Shown: positions 44,201 to 50,468 of the stretch, one piece after another
How positions within the stretch are numbered: position 1 is the first letter of the stretch
Layout: each line of letters begins with the position of its first letter
Assembly: GCF_016097555.1 (NCBI RefSeq)
Contig: NC_054703.1
Location: 20,968,610-21,032,609, forward strand
Length of the DNA stretch: 64,000 bases
Source of the DNA: Gigantopelta aegis
Lineage: Eukaryota; Mollusca; Gastropoda; Neomphalida; Peltospiridae
Direction: 5' to 3'
The notes under the pieces: generated by a model
The model's input: only the letters and a program-made list of their open reading frames with translations
Told to the model about the DNA's origin: nothing
Database searches by the model: none
Translations under genes and position numbers: made by a program

Positions 44201-45809
44201 AATTTAAAATGTGCTGAGGTGTTGTCTAACAAACATTCCTTTCCTTTCTGTTCAGTGAATTACTTACGTTTAAAGGTGCTACTGTATTAAATTAACACAT
44301 TCATGGTGATCTGTATTTTTAATGCTGATCGTAAAATAATAAATCTTTTTCGAAAGTAAACCAGCTGGTTTCTTCTCTATTTCAGGTCAGCCGGTTTGGT
44401 TGCACAGTATCGCCCTCACTGCTCTATCATTGCCGTCACGCGATCCCCAAGCGTCGCCAAATCTCTCCACCTGCATCGTGGGATCTACCCCATTCTATAT
44501 GAAGGTAAGAAACTTCTTCATTTGTTGACCTTTCAGGCAGTAGTTCCCTCACAAAATACCTCAAGTTGAAAAATATAATCGCCAGTTCAGCTGGCAACCT
44601 CTTTATTATCTTTTACACCCTCCCTCACTGCATAAATCCATCCGTACGTACATCCATCTGTGCCTGCATCCATCCATCCATCCATCCATCCACCCACCCA
44701 TCTATCCGTCCATCCATCCATCCCATCACATCCCATCACATCCCATCCCATCCCATCCCATCCCATCCCATCCCATCCCATCCCATCTAGTAATCACATC
44801 ACATCACATCACATCACATCACATCACATCACATCTAGTAATCCAGTCATCTGTCCACTCATTACACACTTCCTCGCTGTATAAATCCATCCATCCATCC
44901 ATCCATCTAGTAATCCAGTCATCTATCCACTCATTACACACTTCCTCGCTGTATAAATCCATCCATCCATCCATCCATCTAGTAATCCAGTCATCTATCC
45001 ACTCATTACACACTTCCTCGCTGTATAAATCCATCCATCCATCCATCTAGTAATCCAGTCATCTATCCACCCATCCATCCATCCATCTAGTAATCCAGTC
45101 ATCTATCCACTCATTACACACTTCCTCGCTGTATAAATCCATCCATCCATCCATCCATCCATCCATCCATCTAGTAATCCAGTCATCTATCCACCCATCC
45201 ATCCATCCATCTAGTAATCCAGTCATCTATCCACTCATTACACACTTCCTCGCTGTATAAATCCATCCATCCATCCATCCATCTAGTAATCCAGTCATCT
45301 ATTCACCCATCCATCCATCCATCCATCCATCTAGTAATCCAGTCATCTATCCACTCATTACACACTTCCTCGCTGTATAAATCCATCCATCCATCCATCC
45401 ATCTAGTAATCCAGTCATCTATCCACCCATCCATCCATCCATCCATCCATCTAGTAATCCAGTCATCTATCCACCCATCCTTCCATCCTTTACACACTCC
45501 CTCACTGTATAAATCCATCCATCCATCCATCCACTCATCCGCCCACTCACTCATTCAGTTCTAATTGTGATATTTTCAGAGGAGAAATGTGATGACTGGG
45601 CGGAGGACATCGACAATCGTTTCCACAAGGGCCTGGTCGTGGCGCGCCAGCTAAAGGTCGTGTCGCCCGGCAACATTGCCATTCTCGTCACAGGGTGGAT
45701 GCCGGGGACGGGCTCAACCAACACCATCCGTACTATCACCGTGGGCGACATGGATAAACATCAGTCGTTCACCCAGCTCACTCAAGTACGGGCCCAGATT
45801 GAAACTTAG
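20040..45809 (+). CDS. PKM-like: Pyruvate-kinase-like gene, 11 coding exons, altered active site
   Basis: The exons join to 1686 nt encoding 561 residues (human PKM has 531). Family role: pyruvate kinase transfers phosphate from phosphoenolpyruvate to ADP in the cytosol, the last step of glycolysis. Seen here in order: N-terminal region with [10 protein letters not shown] (about 38-47), A-domain start [12 protein letters not shown] domain (about 130-230), A-domain core with KIEN (Lys280, Glu282) and ARGDLG (303-308), then the C domain to residue 561. Retained: Arg85, Asn87, Asp123, Arg130, Ser253, Lys280, Glu282, Asp306. Replaced relative to human PKM: Ser77 to Ala89, His78 to Tyr90, Thr114 to Leu124, Lys115 to Leu125, Glu118 to Arg128, Lys207 to Glu217, Asn210 to His220, Thr328 to Ala338. 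The KGVNLPG loop is lost. About 20 residues are added at the C-terminus. The ATG directly follows a cag acceptor-like site, so an untranslated upstream exon is likely. Whether it is catalytic is open; a structural, regulatory or tissue-restricted paralogue is plausible. Confidence 0.93.
20329..20580 (+). mobile_element. SINE, head H1, 3' truncated (intron 1)
   Basis: gatgtagcccagtggtaaga and gggatcgatccc are the A- and B-box-like parts of the head. The core is followed by tctctcaatatt and no recognisable tail. Confidence 0.8.
20909..21300 (+). mobile_element. SINE, head H2 with tail T2, full length, 12-bp TSD (intron 1)
   Basis: TTTGTCCAGTGG flanks both sides (20897-20908, 21301-21312), proving a complete 392-bp insertion by target-primed reverse transcription. 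The head is ggcctcggtggcgtcgtggt and the 3' end is acatttctttctttg. Confidence 0.9.
21355..21667 (+). mobile_element. SINE, head H1 with tail T2 (intron 1)
   Basis: gacatagcccagtggtaacg begins the head; the core and T2 tail follow, ending cgttaaataaaaaatacc. Confidence 0.85.
21855..21946 (+). CDS. PKM-like: PK-like exon 2 (residues 64-94)
   Basis: The acceptor is tatgttcag and the donor is the weak GAG|gttcgt. The exon encodes [17 protein letters not shown] followed by the substrate and cation segment VRINMAYG, where canonical enzymes have ARMNFSHG. Arg85 and Asn87 are kept. The cation ligand Ser is Ala89 and the following His is Tyr90. Confidence 0.92.
23000..23125 (+). CDS. PKM-like: PK-like exon 3 (residues 95-136)
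   Basis: The acceptor is tttctag and the donor is CCG|gtaaga. The exon is 126 nt and phase 0 at both ends. It contains [12 protein letters not shown] where canonical K+-dependent enzymes have ALDTKGPEIRTG. Asp123 and Arg130 are kept; Thr, Lys, Glu and Thr become Leu124, Leu125, Arg128 and Val131. Confidence 0.93.
23425..23698 (+). mobile_element. SINE, head H3 with tail T1 (intron 3)
   Basis: The third head type (ttgaggtgcatgcg, aggatcgaaccacc) precedes a shared core and T1 tail ending cgttaaacaaaacaa. Confidence 0.75.
23877..24799. repeat. 19-bp minisatellite, about 48 units (intron 3)
   Basis: The unit cctcctctgaaaggggctt varies at two or three positions (aaag/aacg/caag; gctt/gcgt), with occasional short units (gtgggatcctctg). 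The minus strand is open in all three frames. It joins a SINE tail at 24800. Confidence 0.95.
24800..24878 (+). mobile_element. SINE T2 tail adjoining the 19-bp minisatellite
   Basis: taaccatatgtctgacacc to taaataaaacatttctttct is the T2 tail. The minisatellite begins exactly where the core gtttcctctc would be. Confidence 0.75.
25154..25302. repeat. Foldback hairpin, two-stem (intron 3)
   Basis: The outer stem aataactggtta...ggctttatcctgc pairs with gcaggataaagcc...taaccagttatt. An inner stem ggcgaatgcagc / gctgcattcgcc closes the loop. It is related to 640-754. Confidence 0.75.
25844..26030 (+). CDS. PKM-like: PK-like exon 4 (residues 137-199, B domain)
   Basis: The acceptor is catttcag and the donor is AAAG|gtattt at 26031. 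The exon encodes most of the mobile B domain, including [19 protein letters not shown], equivalent to VGSKIYVDDGLISLQV in vertebrates. The 3' end and donor recur at 50-bp spacing in the following intron (donor-like gt at 26081 and 26131). Confidence 0.92.
26015..26151 (+). repeat. 50-bp triplication of the exon 4 end and its splice donor
   Basis: The segment gttgacgagaaag|gtattg plus downstream intron occurs three times, with donors at 26031, 26081 and 26131. Copy 2 keeps a good donor. Using it would add 50 nt, shift the frame and reach a stop early in exon 5. Copy 3 has an in-frame tag and a weaker site. Confidence 0.85.
26295..26433. repeat. Perfect 56-bp palindrome (intron 4)
   Basis: Arms 26295-26350 and 26378-26433 are exact reverse complements (agttagaggacgagtaac... 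at the outer tip, tcgcacgaga at the inner end). The 27-bp loop is GC-rich (aacgctcggctaacgcctcgc). Confidence 0.9.
26456..26945. repeat. Array of SINE T1 tail fragments (intron 4)
   Basis: Four or five reversed T1 tails (tttgttttgtttaatgacac...) lie head to tail at roughly 50-110 bp steps, followed by one forward core plus T1 tail (26825-26945), forming an inverted pair. Confidence 0.8.
26968..27066. repeat. Foldback hairpin (tcctatttattgcac arms)
   Basis: The arms tcctatttattgcac...ttttgcccaagaa and ttcttgcgcaaaa...gtgcaataaatagga pair imperfectly. A related single arm (ttgtttattgcacaagttt) lies in a SINE at about 37850. Confidence 0.65.
27067..28943. other. Intron 4 remainder
   Basis: Contains the 27530-27635 dispersed repeat, a C run (27793), duplicated agcattagactgggta (28640/28684) and a gatatcgggatacc block near 28870. 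No exon-like segment was found. Confidence 0.5.
27530..27635 (+). repeat. Dispersed repeat related to 9870-10110
   Basis: The blocks atgtgcacattcagagcaag, cgcacgcctgtcatgggt and ccggctcctccgtcc match 9870-9950. Confidence 0.55.
28944..29086 (+). CDS. PKM-like: PK-like exon 5 (residues 199-246)
   Basis: The acceptor is ttattatag and the donor is GAT|gtaagc. The exon finishes the B domain and returns to the A domain. The loop GSKKGVNLPG of active enzymes is [10 protein letters not shown] here, so the substrate-contacting Lys and Asn are missing. The downstream part [15 protein letters not shown] aligns normally. Confidence 0.92.
29319..29569 (+). mobile_element. SINE, head H1 with shortened T2, 11-bp TSD (intron 5)
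   Basis: ATTGTAAGAGA flanks it at 29308-29318 and 29570-29580. The core lacks about 60 bp between agtagcccatat and agccataaataaaat. Confidence 0.9.
29750..29877 (+). CDS. PKM-like: PK-like exon 6 (residues 247-289)
   Basis: The acceptor is tttaacag and the donor is AA|gtaaga, phase 2. The exon contains CDMIFASFV and [12 protein letters not shown]. Lys280 (the acid-base lysine in active enzymes) and Glu282 (metal ligand) are preserved. Confidence 0.93.
29924..30281 (+). mobile_element. MITE, CAGGGCTTCTAG family (intron 6)
   Basis: The left end is CAGGTCTTCTA and the right end TCTAGAAGCCCTG. The left flank is GTATG. On the right only ATA precedes a second MITE, after which ATATG resumes, consistent with a 5-bp duplication split by the later insertion. 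Confidence 0.75.
30285..30945 (+). mobile_element. MITE with CAGNGTTTC termini, split by a SINE
   Basis: The ends are CAGGGTTTCGGCCAGA and TCTGGTAGAAACACTG, followed inward by a shared gcgccatacccaaa block in inverted orientation. A SINE (30453-30852) sits in the middle with its own 13-bp duplication. It lies 3 bp right of another MITE. Confidence 0.7.
30453..30852 (+). mobile_element. SINE, head H2 with tail T1, 13-bp TSD (intron 6)
   Basis: TTTCTGGGGGAGG is duplicated at 30440-30452 and 30853-30865. It is the only copy here pairing the H2 head with the T1 tail. Confidence 0.9.
31241..31477 (+). mobile_element. MITE with CAGNGTTTC termini (intact copy)
   Basis: The ends are CAGTGTTTCTGCCAGA and TCTGGCAGAAACCCTA. 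The interior shares gggtatggcgctat and the aagaaaatcatacaataatgat block with the split copy at 30285-30945. Confidence 0.7.
31854..32255 (+). mobile_element. SINE, head H1 with T2 tail repeated (intron 6)
   Basis: gcccagtggtaaagcac and gggattgatcccc mark the head. The T2 tail occurs twice in a row (to 32170 and to 32250). Confidence 0.8.
32320..32476 (-). mobile_element. Fragment of the AGGGACA/TTAA element
   Basis: The right end tgtccctttaa and the blocks gatgaccagaaacac and ataatctaaacaa match the reverse complement of the 48142 copy. The other half is missing. Confidence 0.6.
32520..33564. mobile_element. 1-kb TA-flanked element with CTGTAAATCATGAAATTAAT repeats
   Basis: TA at 32518 and 33565 flank inverted repeats CTGTAAATCATGAAATTAAT (about 25 bp with the adjoining gcg). 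Several internal attgcgtc and aatgcg motifs lie near both ends. It is 1045 bp and non-coding, and shares the CTGTAAAT tip with the pogo-like copy at 61426. Confidence 0.75.
33665..33815 (+). CDS. PKM-like: PK-like exon 7 (residues 289-339)
   Basis: The acceptor is ttgtttcag and the donor is CACAG|gtgaga. The exon carries the best conserved core: [26 protein letters not shown] and GKPVICAAQ together cover the metal site and the start of the Thr328 segment. Active enzymes read VICATQM; here the Thr codon is gca (Ala338). Confidence 0.95.
33925..34095 (+). repeat. Intronic segment duplicated between introns 7 and 8 (copy 1)
   Basis: gttaatattttcataaaaat, ttctttatctgtctttctgt and gaatgcttgtctgtgctttg recur in the same order at 39167-39330. 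Confidence 0.85.
34180..34323. mobile_element. TA-flanked MITE with CAGTGAAACCCCT termini
   Basis: The left end is TA|CAGTGAAACCCCTGTA and the right end is degraded gagaggtttcacta. The internal gtccggtatt and cccttgggacc motifs match the copy at 38994. Confidence 0.65.
34385..34895. repeat. 42-bp minisatellite, about 12 units (intron 7)
   Basis: The unit of 42 bp starts aaaggtgagcgatcattccc. Because 42 is divisible by 3, both strands stay open and encode 14-residue repeats ([14 protein letters not shown] on plus). Each unit contains an AAGGTGAG splice-donor consensus. Confidence 0.95.
35104..35404 (-). mobile_element. SINE, head H1 with tail T1 (intron 7)
   Basis: Minus strand: gggatgtagcccagtagtaa head, core, and T1 tail. 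The 18-bp minisatellite starts at its head end. Confidence 0.85.
35410..36172. repeat. 18-bp AT-rich minisatellite, about 42 units (intron 7)
   Basis: The unit cgatatactaattaaata is repeated with short deletions. It abuts the head end of a SINE at 35404. Confidence 0.95.
36914..37020. repeat. Foldback hairpin (intron 7)
   Basis: The inner arms ggtatcgtcaatatcatata and tatatcatattgacgatacc pair nearly perfectly around an 8-10 nt loop; looser pairing extends to ttattac / gtaataa. Confidence 0.75.
37164..37316 (+). CDS. PKM-like: PK-like exon 8 (residues 340-390)
   Basis: The acceptor is atacttacag and the donor is TCA|gtaaga. The exon has 51 codons, phase 0 at both ends. It encodes [20 protein letters not shown] and LLSKETAAG, where most family members read LSGETAKG. 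The rest of the segment is strongly conserved. Confidence 0.95.
37551..37658. repeat. Foldback hairpin (intron 8)
   Basis: The arms tcgtactgatttcacaaacc...gtattaccc and gggtaatac...cgtaaaatcagtacga pair. The loop is tcgctctcgctttcgct, similar in composition to the loop at 8122-8237. Confidence 0.7.
37770..38105 (+). mobile_element. SINE with T2 tail, split by about 110 bp (intron 8)
   Basis: agccagtgcaccacaactgg... stops near 37815; tgctgcatataaaagatccc resumes at about 37943. The insert includes a ttgtttattgcacaag arm like that of the hairpin at 26968. Confidence 0.7.
38207..38577 (+). mobile_element. SINE, head H2 with tail T2, 11-bp TSD (intron 8)
   Basis: CATTTCAAACA lies at 38196-38206 and 38578-38588. 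Full head, core and tail are present. Confidence 0.9.
38818..38957 (-). mobile_element. H2-like SINE head fragment (intron 8)
   Basis: Minus strand: ggctggtaggtactgggttc and a gggatttttcatgcc-like block; the core is missing. Confidence 0.65.
38994..39165. mobile_element. TA-flanked MITE with CAGTG...CACTG termini
   Basis: TA|CAGTGTAACCTCTC and GAGGGGTTTCACTG|TA bound 172 bp. The paralogous unfilled site exists in intron 7 (about 33938-33946, cacttatagttaat), which confirms the ends and the TA target. Confidence 0.8.
39167..39330 (+). repeat. Intronic segment duplicated between introns 7 and 8 (copy 2)
   Basis: Matches 33925-34095 along about 160 bp. A 172-bp MITE sits at its left edge, where copy 1 has an unfilled TA. 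Confidence 0.85.
39384..39550 (+). CDS. PKM-like: PK-like exon 9 (residues 391-446), M1/M2-equivalent exon
   Basis: The acceptor is gccaacag and the donor is GGCAG|gtaata. The length is 167 nt, the same as each of the two mutually exclusive exons 9 and 10 of human PKM, and the boundaries coincide (ICHEAEAA at the start, ILVITTTGR at the end). Only one complete copy is present. Two partial downstream copies of its 3' end are at 41181-41288 and 41315-41406. Confidence 0.94.
39636..40329 (+). mobile_element. TTAA-flanked element with CCTT...AAGG ends (copy 1)
   Basis: TTAA lies at 39632-39635 and 40330-40333. The ends (CCTTCCGACTACTG after a short extra ccgtaa, and CAGTAGTCTAAAGG) form inverted repeats. 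TTAA targets with CC...GG ends are typical of piggyBac-like elements. There is no transposase frame. Confidence 0.65.
40362..40727 (+). mobile_element. TTAA-flanked AGGGACA element (nested copy)
   Basis: TTAA lies at 40358-40361 and 40728-40731. The ends AGGGACAGTTCTGAG and CTCAGGACTGTCCCT are inverted repeats. The interior matches the 48142 copy. It is inserted in the left end of a CAGGGCTCGAA MITE. Confidence 0.8.
40915..41025 (+). repeat. 14-bp tandem repeat (about 8 units)
   Basis: The unit ataatgtacaccag repeats with variants gtaatg and caatg, inside the composite CAGGGCTCGAA MITE. Confidence 0.9.
41181..41288 (+). pseudogene. Partial duplicate of PK-like exon 9 3' end plus donor (copy 1)
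   Basis: This stretch repeats the last 40-50 nt of exon 9 and about 65 nt of the following intron. In the exon frame it reads [15 protein letters not shown] and ends at a donor-like AG|gtaatc (41223/41224), then continues with attcttccatgttaggctattttaaaatgtgct-like intron sequence. The 5' two thirds of the exon and an acceptor are not recognisable. Confidence 0.8.
41315..41406 (+). pseudogene. Partial duplicate of PK-like exon 9 3' end (copy 2)
   Basis: This is a second copy, in tandem with the one just upstream at a step of about 134 bp. It reads [15 protein letters not shown] in the exon frame, followed by a degraded donor aagtaatc. It shares the flanking ctgaggtgtttaaaa with copy 1, so the two copies share a secondary duplication. 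Confidence 0.75.
41401..42350 (+). repeat. 95-bp satellite, 10 units (intron 9)
   Basis: Units start gtgctgaggtgtcg at 41401, 41496 and so on to 42256, and are almost identical. The unit combines the 3' tail of the local SINE (agccataattgaatatgtg...gtcg...cattcctttctttt) with about 30 bp of other sequence. Confidence 0.95.
42351..42655 (+). repeat. 36-bp satellite, 8.5 units, derived from the 95-bp unit
   Basis: Units start gtgctgaggtgtcg every 36 bp from 42351 to 42639. Each equals the 95-bp unit with its middle 59 bp removed. The array ends where a SINE head begins. Confidence 0.95.
42656..42921 (+). mobile_element. SINE, head H1 with degraded T2 tail (intron 9)
   Basis: gggacatagcccagtggtca and aggatcgatcctt form the head. 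The tail is shortened and ends at the TTAA of the next element. Confidence 0.75.
42926..43588 (+). mobile_element. TTAA-flanked element with CCTT...AAGG ends (copy 2)
   Basis: TTAA lies at 42922-42925 and 43589-43592. The 663 bp between them matches the copy at 39636 along its length, including aagtggttttcggcaagt and ggacagctggccacaaatgc. The ends are CCTTCTGACTATTG and CAGTAGTCTAAAGG. Confidence 0.75.
43655..44255 (+). mobile_element. Three adjoining SINE fragments (intron 9)
   Basis: An H1 copy with shortened tail (43655-43905), a headless core plus T1 tail (43915-44152) and a lone T2 tail (44165-44255) lie in the same orientation. Confidence 0.7.
44386..44504 (+). CDS. PKM-like: PK-like exon 10 (residues 446-486)
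   Basis: The acceptor is tatttcag and the donor is GAAG|gtaaga. The exon encodes [18 protein letters not shown] and [10 protein letters not shown] of the C domain. The phosphate-binding loop of fructose-1,6-bisphosphate-regulated enzymes (TKSGRS in human M2) is TTTGRS across the exon 9/10 junction. Confidence 0.94.
44640..45540 (+). repeat. ATCC/ATCCC satellite with higher-order units (intron 10)
   Basis: It starts with (CCAT)n, (CCCAT)n and (CACAT)n runs. From about 44830 a composite unit (ccatccatctagtaatccag, then a cactcattacacacttcctc segment) recurs about eight times. It ends about 40 bp before the final exon's acceptor. Confidence 0.95.
45580..45809 (+). CDS. PKM-like: PK-like exon 11 (residues 486-561, stop)
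   Basis: The acceptor is gatattttcag and the TAG stop is at 45807-45809. The exon contains [19 protein letters not shown] and [12 protein letters not shown]. Active vertebrate enzymes have GWRPGSG at the second motif and stop shortly after NTMRVV. Here about 20 further polar residues follow, ending in RAQIET. Confidence 0.94.
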
Positions 45810-45879
45810 ACGTCTTAACACGTTAACATTGCAGGCATTGAAATAAGATTAGTGATTGGTAACCCATGTGCAAGTTACA

Positions 45880-46575
45880 CAAAATACAGATCTGGTAGCC
45901 TATAGTTTATTACACGTGGACAGAGTACAATGCTATAAAACATGGACCTTGTAATCTATAGTTTATTACACATTTACAGGCACGGTACCTCAAAATATGG
46001 ACTTGATAACCTATAGTTTATTACACCTTTACAGGGTAGGGTATCACAAAATACGGACCTGGTAACATGTAGGTTATAACACATTTACAGGGTACAATAC
46101 CTCAAAATACAGACCTGGTAACCTATGGTTTATCACACACTTACAGGGTAAGGTGACATAAAATATGGTAACCTATAGTTTATTACACATTTACAAGGCT
46201 CGTTACCACAAAACGGGGACCTGATAACCTATAGTTTATTACACATTTACAGGCACCGTACCTCAAAATAGGGACCTGATAACCTATAGTTTATTACACA
46301 TTTACAAGGCTCGTTACCACAAAACGGGGACCTGATAACCTATAGTTTATTACACATTTACAGGCACCGTACCTCAAAATAGGGACCTGATAACCTATAG
46401 TTTATTACACATTTACAAGGCTCGTTACCACAAAACGGGGACCTGATAACCTATAGTTTATTACACATTTACAGTCACGGTACCTCAAAACGGGGACCTG
46501 ATAACCTATAGTTTATTACACATGTACAGGCACGGTACCTCAAAATAGGGACCTAATAACCTATAGATGTTTTGT
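45880..46575 (+). repeat. 56-bp tandem array just after the PK-like stop codon
   Basis: The unit aacctatagtttattacaca plus 36 bp occurs about 12 times. Alternate units (ggcaccgtacctc versus ggctcgttaccac) suggest a dimeric order in the middle. It starts about 70 bp after the stop, so it may lie in the 3' untranslated region. Confidence 0.9.
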
Positions 46576-46732
46576 AACCCACGTACAGATGATACCATAA
46601 AAAACAGATCTACTCATGTTTAGAAATCTTTTATAGTCTAGTCTCTAGTCTTTACCTTAGTCTTCAGATTAATTAGACCTGATTCCATGTTTAGAAATGT
46701 TATAGAATTCTAGTCTCACGGCTTTGGGGTGG

Positions 46733-47010
46733 GATTTAGCTCAGTTGTTAGAGTGCTCGCCTGAGGTGTTTGGCTTGTAGGATTAAACATCCTCCGCAGA
46801 CCCATTGTTTTGTTTTTTTTCTACATCCCAACCAGTGACTGGTATATCGAAAGCTATGGTATGTGCTGTCCTGTATATACATATAACAAATCCATCCCTT
46901 GCTGTTAATGGAAGAATGTAGTAGATTTCCTGTGTCAGAATTATCAAATGGGTGACACGTAGTAGTCGATGTTTAATATATCGGTGTGTTCTAGTGGTGG
47001 TGTTTTCCTG
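46733..47010 (+). mobile_element. SINE, head H3 with T1 tail (diverged)
   Basis: gggatttagctcagttgtta (box A) precedes a diverged core; the tail ends ctagtggtggtgtt. Confidence 0.65.
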
Positions 47011-47654
47011 GTAACCATTCTCGACTTATTTCGATGCCTGAAGTTGTGTTAAGTCGTTAATCACATGGTGGTGATGTCATAGGGTTTTAATTGTGTAGTG
47101 ACTGAAGTGTAGCTATGTTGTATGTGTGTTTAGCCCTGTCTGACAAGTAGCCTACTGATCAAAGAACAAACTGTCTGTTTTGCTATTGCTTATTAAAGAT
47201 CCGATATCAAAACATCAATGACAATAAGTCGAATATGATTGCATGCCACCTTTCACTTTTACATTCATTTCAATATAATTTCTCTGTCGGAAAATATACT
47301 GTACAAAATAGGATAATGTCGAAAGGGCTACGTGGCTGCTATTTTTAGAAAGTACAGTCACTTGGTAACTACCAAGTAAAATATTAGTATAGATTGACTG
47401 TAAAAACTTTAGTTATCCACCCATAAGCCAGAGTACCACCTCATTCTGTCGTTACGTTATCATTTAGTACAAAAATTAACACGTAACTTTAAATCAATGT
47501 ATTATTTATATATGCTACAGATATTGACCTATTTGTAATCATCAAAGAAAGATTTGAAAAGGCATTTTAATATTTTTTATATTATATTTTTCAATGTAAA
47601 AAGATATATTTCCTAAACCAGACTATGTTAAACTGTTACATTAAGTAACAACAC

Positions 47655-47985
47655 CAGGGCTTCTAGTATTTTACACAATCTTATAGCCATGGGATCAGTG
47701 ATTTTTAAAAATGTACTAGCCCTACTTTACTTAATACAAAATTCACTAGCCCTACTTTACTTAATACAATTTCACTAATAGTAATAATTGGATATGTTAC
47801 TTAAAGAGTGAGATGGAGATTAAAACACTAAGATTGGGAGTGGGGTGGGGGTAGTATTACAAAACAGACTTAACTGCAACATTTGACCCAAGAAAATCAC
47901 TAGCCATCGGGCATGGCAATGGTAGTAGCCCAACATTGAATATCACCAGCCATGGGAGTGGGGCTACCATAATATAGAAGTCCTG
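47655..47985 (-). mobile_element. MITE, CAGGGCTTCTAG family (reverse copy)
   Basis: The window reads CAGGGCTTCTAG at the left and AGAAGTCCTG at the right, with gcccctactttact-type and gggagtggggctacc internal blocks in reverse order relative to the other copies. The flanks are too diverged to call a duplication. Confidence 0.7.
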
Positions 47986-48141
47986 GACTCGCGGAATGGT
48001 GGTGAGGTGGGCCTCAAAAGATGTTTTAATTTGAAAAAGAAATTTGGTTGGGAAGATAATTTAATCATGGATATTTTAAAAAATATAATCATAGGGTTAC
48101 AGAACATGTTTTGTTTTAATATTGTGTTCACATGTCCTTAA

Positions 48142-48524
48142 AGGGACATTCCCGAGTTTGCTGCATTGTAAGATGTTTCCGACTAATAAAATATTTCTAC
48201 GATTAAACTTACATATTAAATATATTTTCTTGTTTAGAATATCAGTGTCTGTATATTCAATGTGTTTCTGCTCGTCTTAATATTTCTAAGAAGCCCAAAC
48301 TGGATTTTGTCTTCAAATAATTTTGTACGTACGAAAAAATAGTTTTTAAGAAATAAAATGAAATTTAACCTAATACAAATATTAGAACGATCAGAAACAC
48401 ATTTAATATACAGCCACTAATATTTTATGCAGAAAAAATATATTTGATAAGTAATTACAGTCGTCAAAAAGTCTCTGTTAGTCGATAACATCCTAAATAT
48501 TGCAGCAAACTCGGGACTGTCCCT
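48142..48524 (+). mobile_element. TTAA-flanked AGGGACA element (reference copy)
   Basis: TTAA lies at 48138-48141 and 48525-48528. The ends are AGGGACATTCCCGAG and CTCGGGACTGTCCCT; terminal repeats extend into gtttgctgca. It is 383 bp and non-coding. This is the cleanest of about six copies in the window. Confidence 0.85.
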
Positions 48525-48635
48525 TTAACAGTATTAATGTACGGATGATAGCACTGTATTTCTCCACATGTTGTTTGAATGATTGGATAAAAAACATGTT
48601 ACACAACTGTCATATGTGAAATAACATTTAGTTAA

Positions 48636-48843
48636 AGGCGCAGACCCTAGTTTCAGCCCGTAAAAATGGACACTAAGTTTAGTTAGTCTTCAAACCTGCA
48701 ACACATATTTGAATATGGTTATAACAGAAGTTAAATTCTGTGATGTTTAAATAAGGAAATACTGTCAAAAATAACTAGAGCTTGTCTCATTAAGCATTAC
48801 TTCTTAGACGTACGTGCGTTTTTAAAAACGAGGGTATGTCGCT
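48636..48843. mobile_element. Second TTAA-flanked MITE (AGGCGCAGACCC ends)
   Basis: TTAA lies at 48632-48635 and 48844-48847. The element starts AGGCGCAGACCC and ends GGGTATGTCGCT. It is 208 bp and only distantly like the AGGGACA family. Confidence 0.5.
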
Positions 48844-49177
48844 TTAACAGCTTATACAGGAATTTGAATAGAGTTACCTCTCTTAGATTCCAGGTGTCAC
48901 TTGAAATTGTCTTGATGCTTACGAAACCTGTCGGATTGATATAGGTAGATAAAGTGCTGGGGTCCCAGAATCCCTACTTTATAGGGGCAGATCCAGACTT
49001 TGGTTCTGGAGTAGTGCACACCCCTCCTCGGATAAGACAGGTTATATAATAACCCCAATATGCCAGATATTTATGATGATTTTCTGCAAATTGACAGGCT
49101 GCACTGAATCTTTTGAGGTGAAATCATAGATCCACCCTTACAATACACCCACACACACACCCTTTACCTAGGAAACA

Positions 49178-49183
49178 AATTGC

Positions 49184-49214
<31 letters not shown>

Positions 49215-49243
49215 CTTACATACATACTTACATACATACATAC
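49178..49243 (+). repeat. (ACAT)n microsatellite
   Basis: A run of tacatacatacat interrupted twice by ttacat. Surrounding sequence 49250-49740 holds (TTA)n and a duplicated ggttttgttgaaataatggg block. Confidence 0.9.
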
Positions 49244-49662
49244 CTTATTATACATTATTATTATTATTATGTTTTTATTTCATGTGTAAGTAATGATGTA
49301 AGAGTAATGTTTTTGTAAAAATGTTTTAATGCCAAAAATACAATTTCAGTGACCTCAAAAGTTCTAATCATGACTGATTTTGGCCCCTGAGACAATTGTG
49401 GATCTGTCACTGGAAGAACTGTTGTGGAGGTGCATACTGTGGTAAACAAAAAAGAAAACCCTCCAAACAGCTACTATTTTAATGGCTATGGGTGCCCTGC
49501 TATTTGTGCTTTCAGGTTTAGGCAGATTTTCTAAACGCAACTTTCTCGTTTTCATTTTCGTTAGATAATGAATCCTTTTCAAAAATTATTTTTATTATTA
49601 TTATTATTTGTTTTATTATTTGGTTTTTTATTTGGTTTTGTTGAAATAATGGGTATATAAAA

Positions 49663-49695
<33 letters not shown>

Positions 49696-50281
49696 TTTGT
49701 TTTATTATTTGGGGTTTTATTTGGTTTTGTTGAAATAATGGGTATATAAAAATTACTGTAACATTTATTTAATTTTTATACCTTGTTTCTGAGTTTTTAA
49801 ATTTAAAAAAAAGAAGATTATTATTATATATTTTAAAATTATATTCTTCTGGTTATGACAGCTTATATCGTTTGCTATCCACTTCCACATCCTAGTACTT
49901 GTCTGTTCACGGCAGGTGTTTGTCTCTTGTGGCCATTTGTTACAAAAAGTGCTATATCTGGTCATTGCGTGAAATGATTCTCAATCACTGCTAGCTTTGT
50001 TTATTATTTAAATAATGAATCGAATAAATCATTTATGTCCATGTAATCTTCGTGGTTAAATTACAACCATGAAAAAGAAGAAAATTACTTACATGTAAAA
50101 TATATCTGTGTCACAATATGCTGTGTTGCTTAGCTTATGGGCTTAATGTGCTGCAAATGTTCATTTATTGTTAATTTTTAAAGAGGCAGTCTTGAGTTTG
50201 ATACCATTGAGATATTTCCGAATTACAGACTTTTACAATGACTAAAATGACATATTAAATACTTTTTCTTGTTTACAATAT

Positions 50282-50415
50282 TCATACCACAGCCTTTGAT
50301 ATGCCAGTTGTAGTGCACTGGCTCAAATGAAAAATGGCCCAATGGGTCCATCGATGGGGATCGATCCTAGACTGACTGCACATTAGGCAAGTGCTTTACT
50401 ACTGGGCTGCTTCCC
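50282..50415 (-). mobile_element. SINE H1 head fragment
   Basis: Minus strand: gcagcccagtagtaaagc and aggatcgatcccc, with part of the core, inside a TTAA element. Confidence 0.7.
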
Positions 50416-50468
50416 AAATTCAGTTTGAGTTTAAGATGACTGGAAAGACCTTATATATATATATGAAG

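Larger units (their letters stand above)
46576..49177. other. Downstream flank of the PK-like gene
   Basis: Apart from the SINE and MITEs listed separately, no gene is seen. A polyadenylation signal for the PK-like transcript could not be assigned with confidence. Confidence 0.4.
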
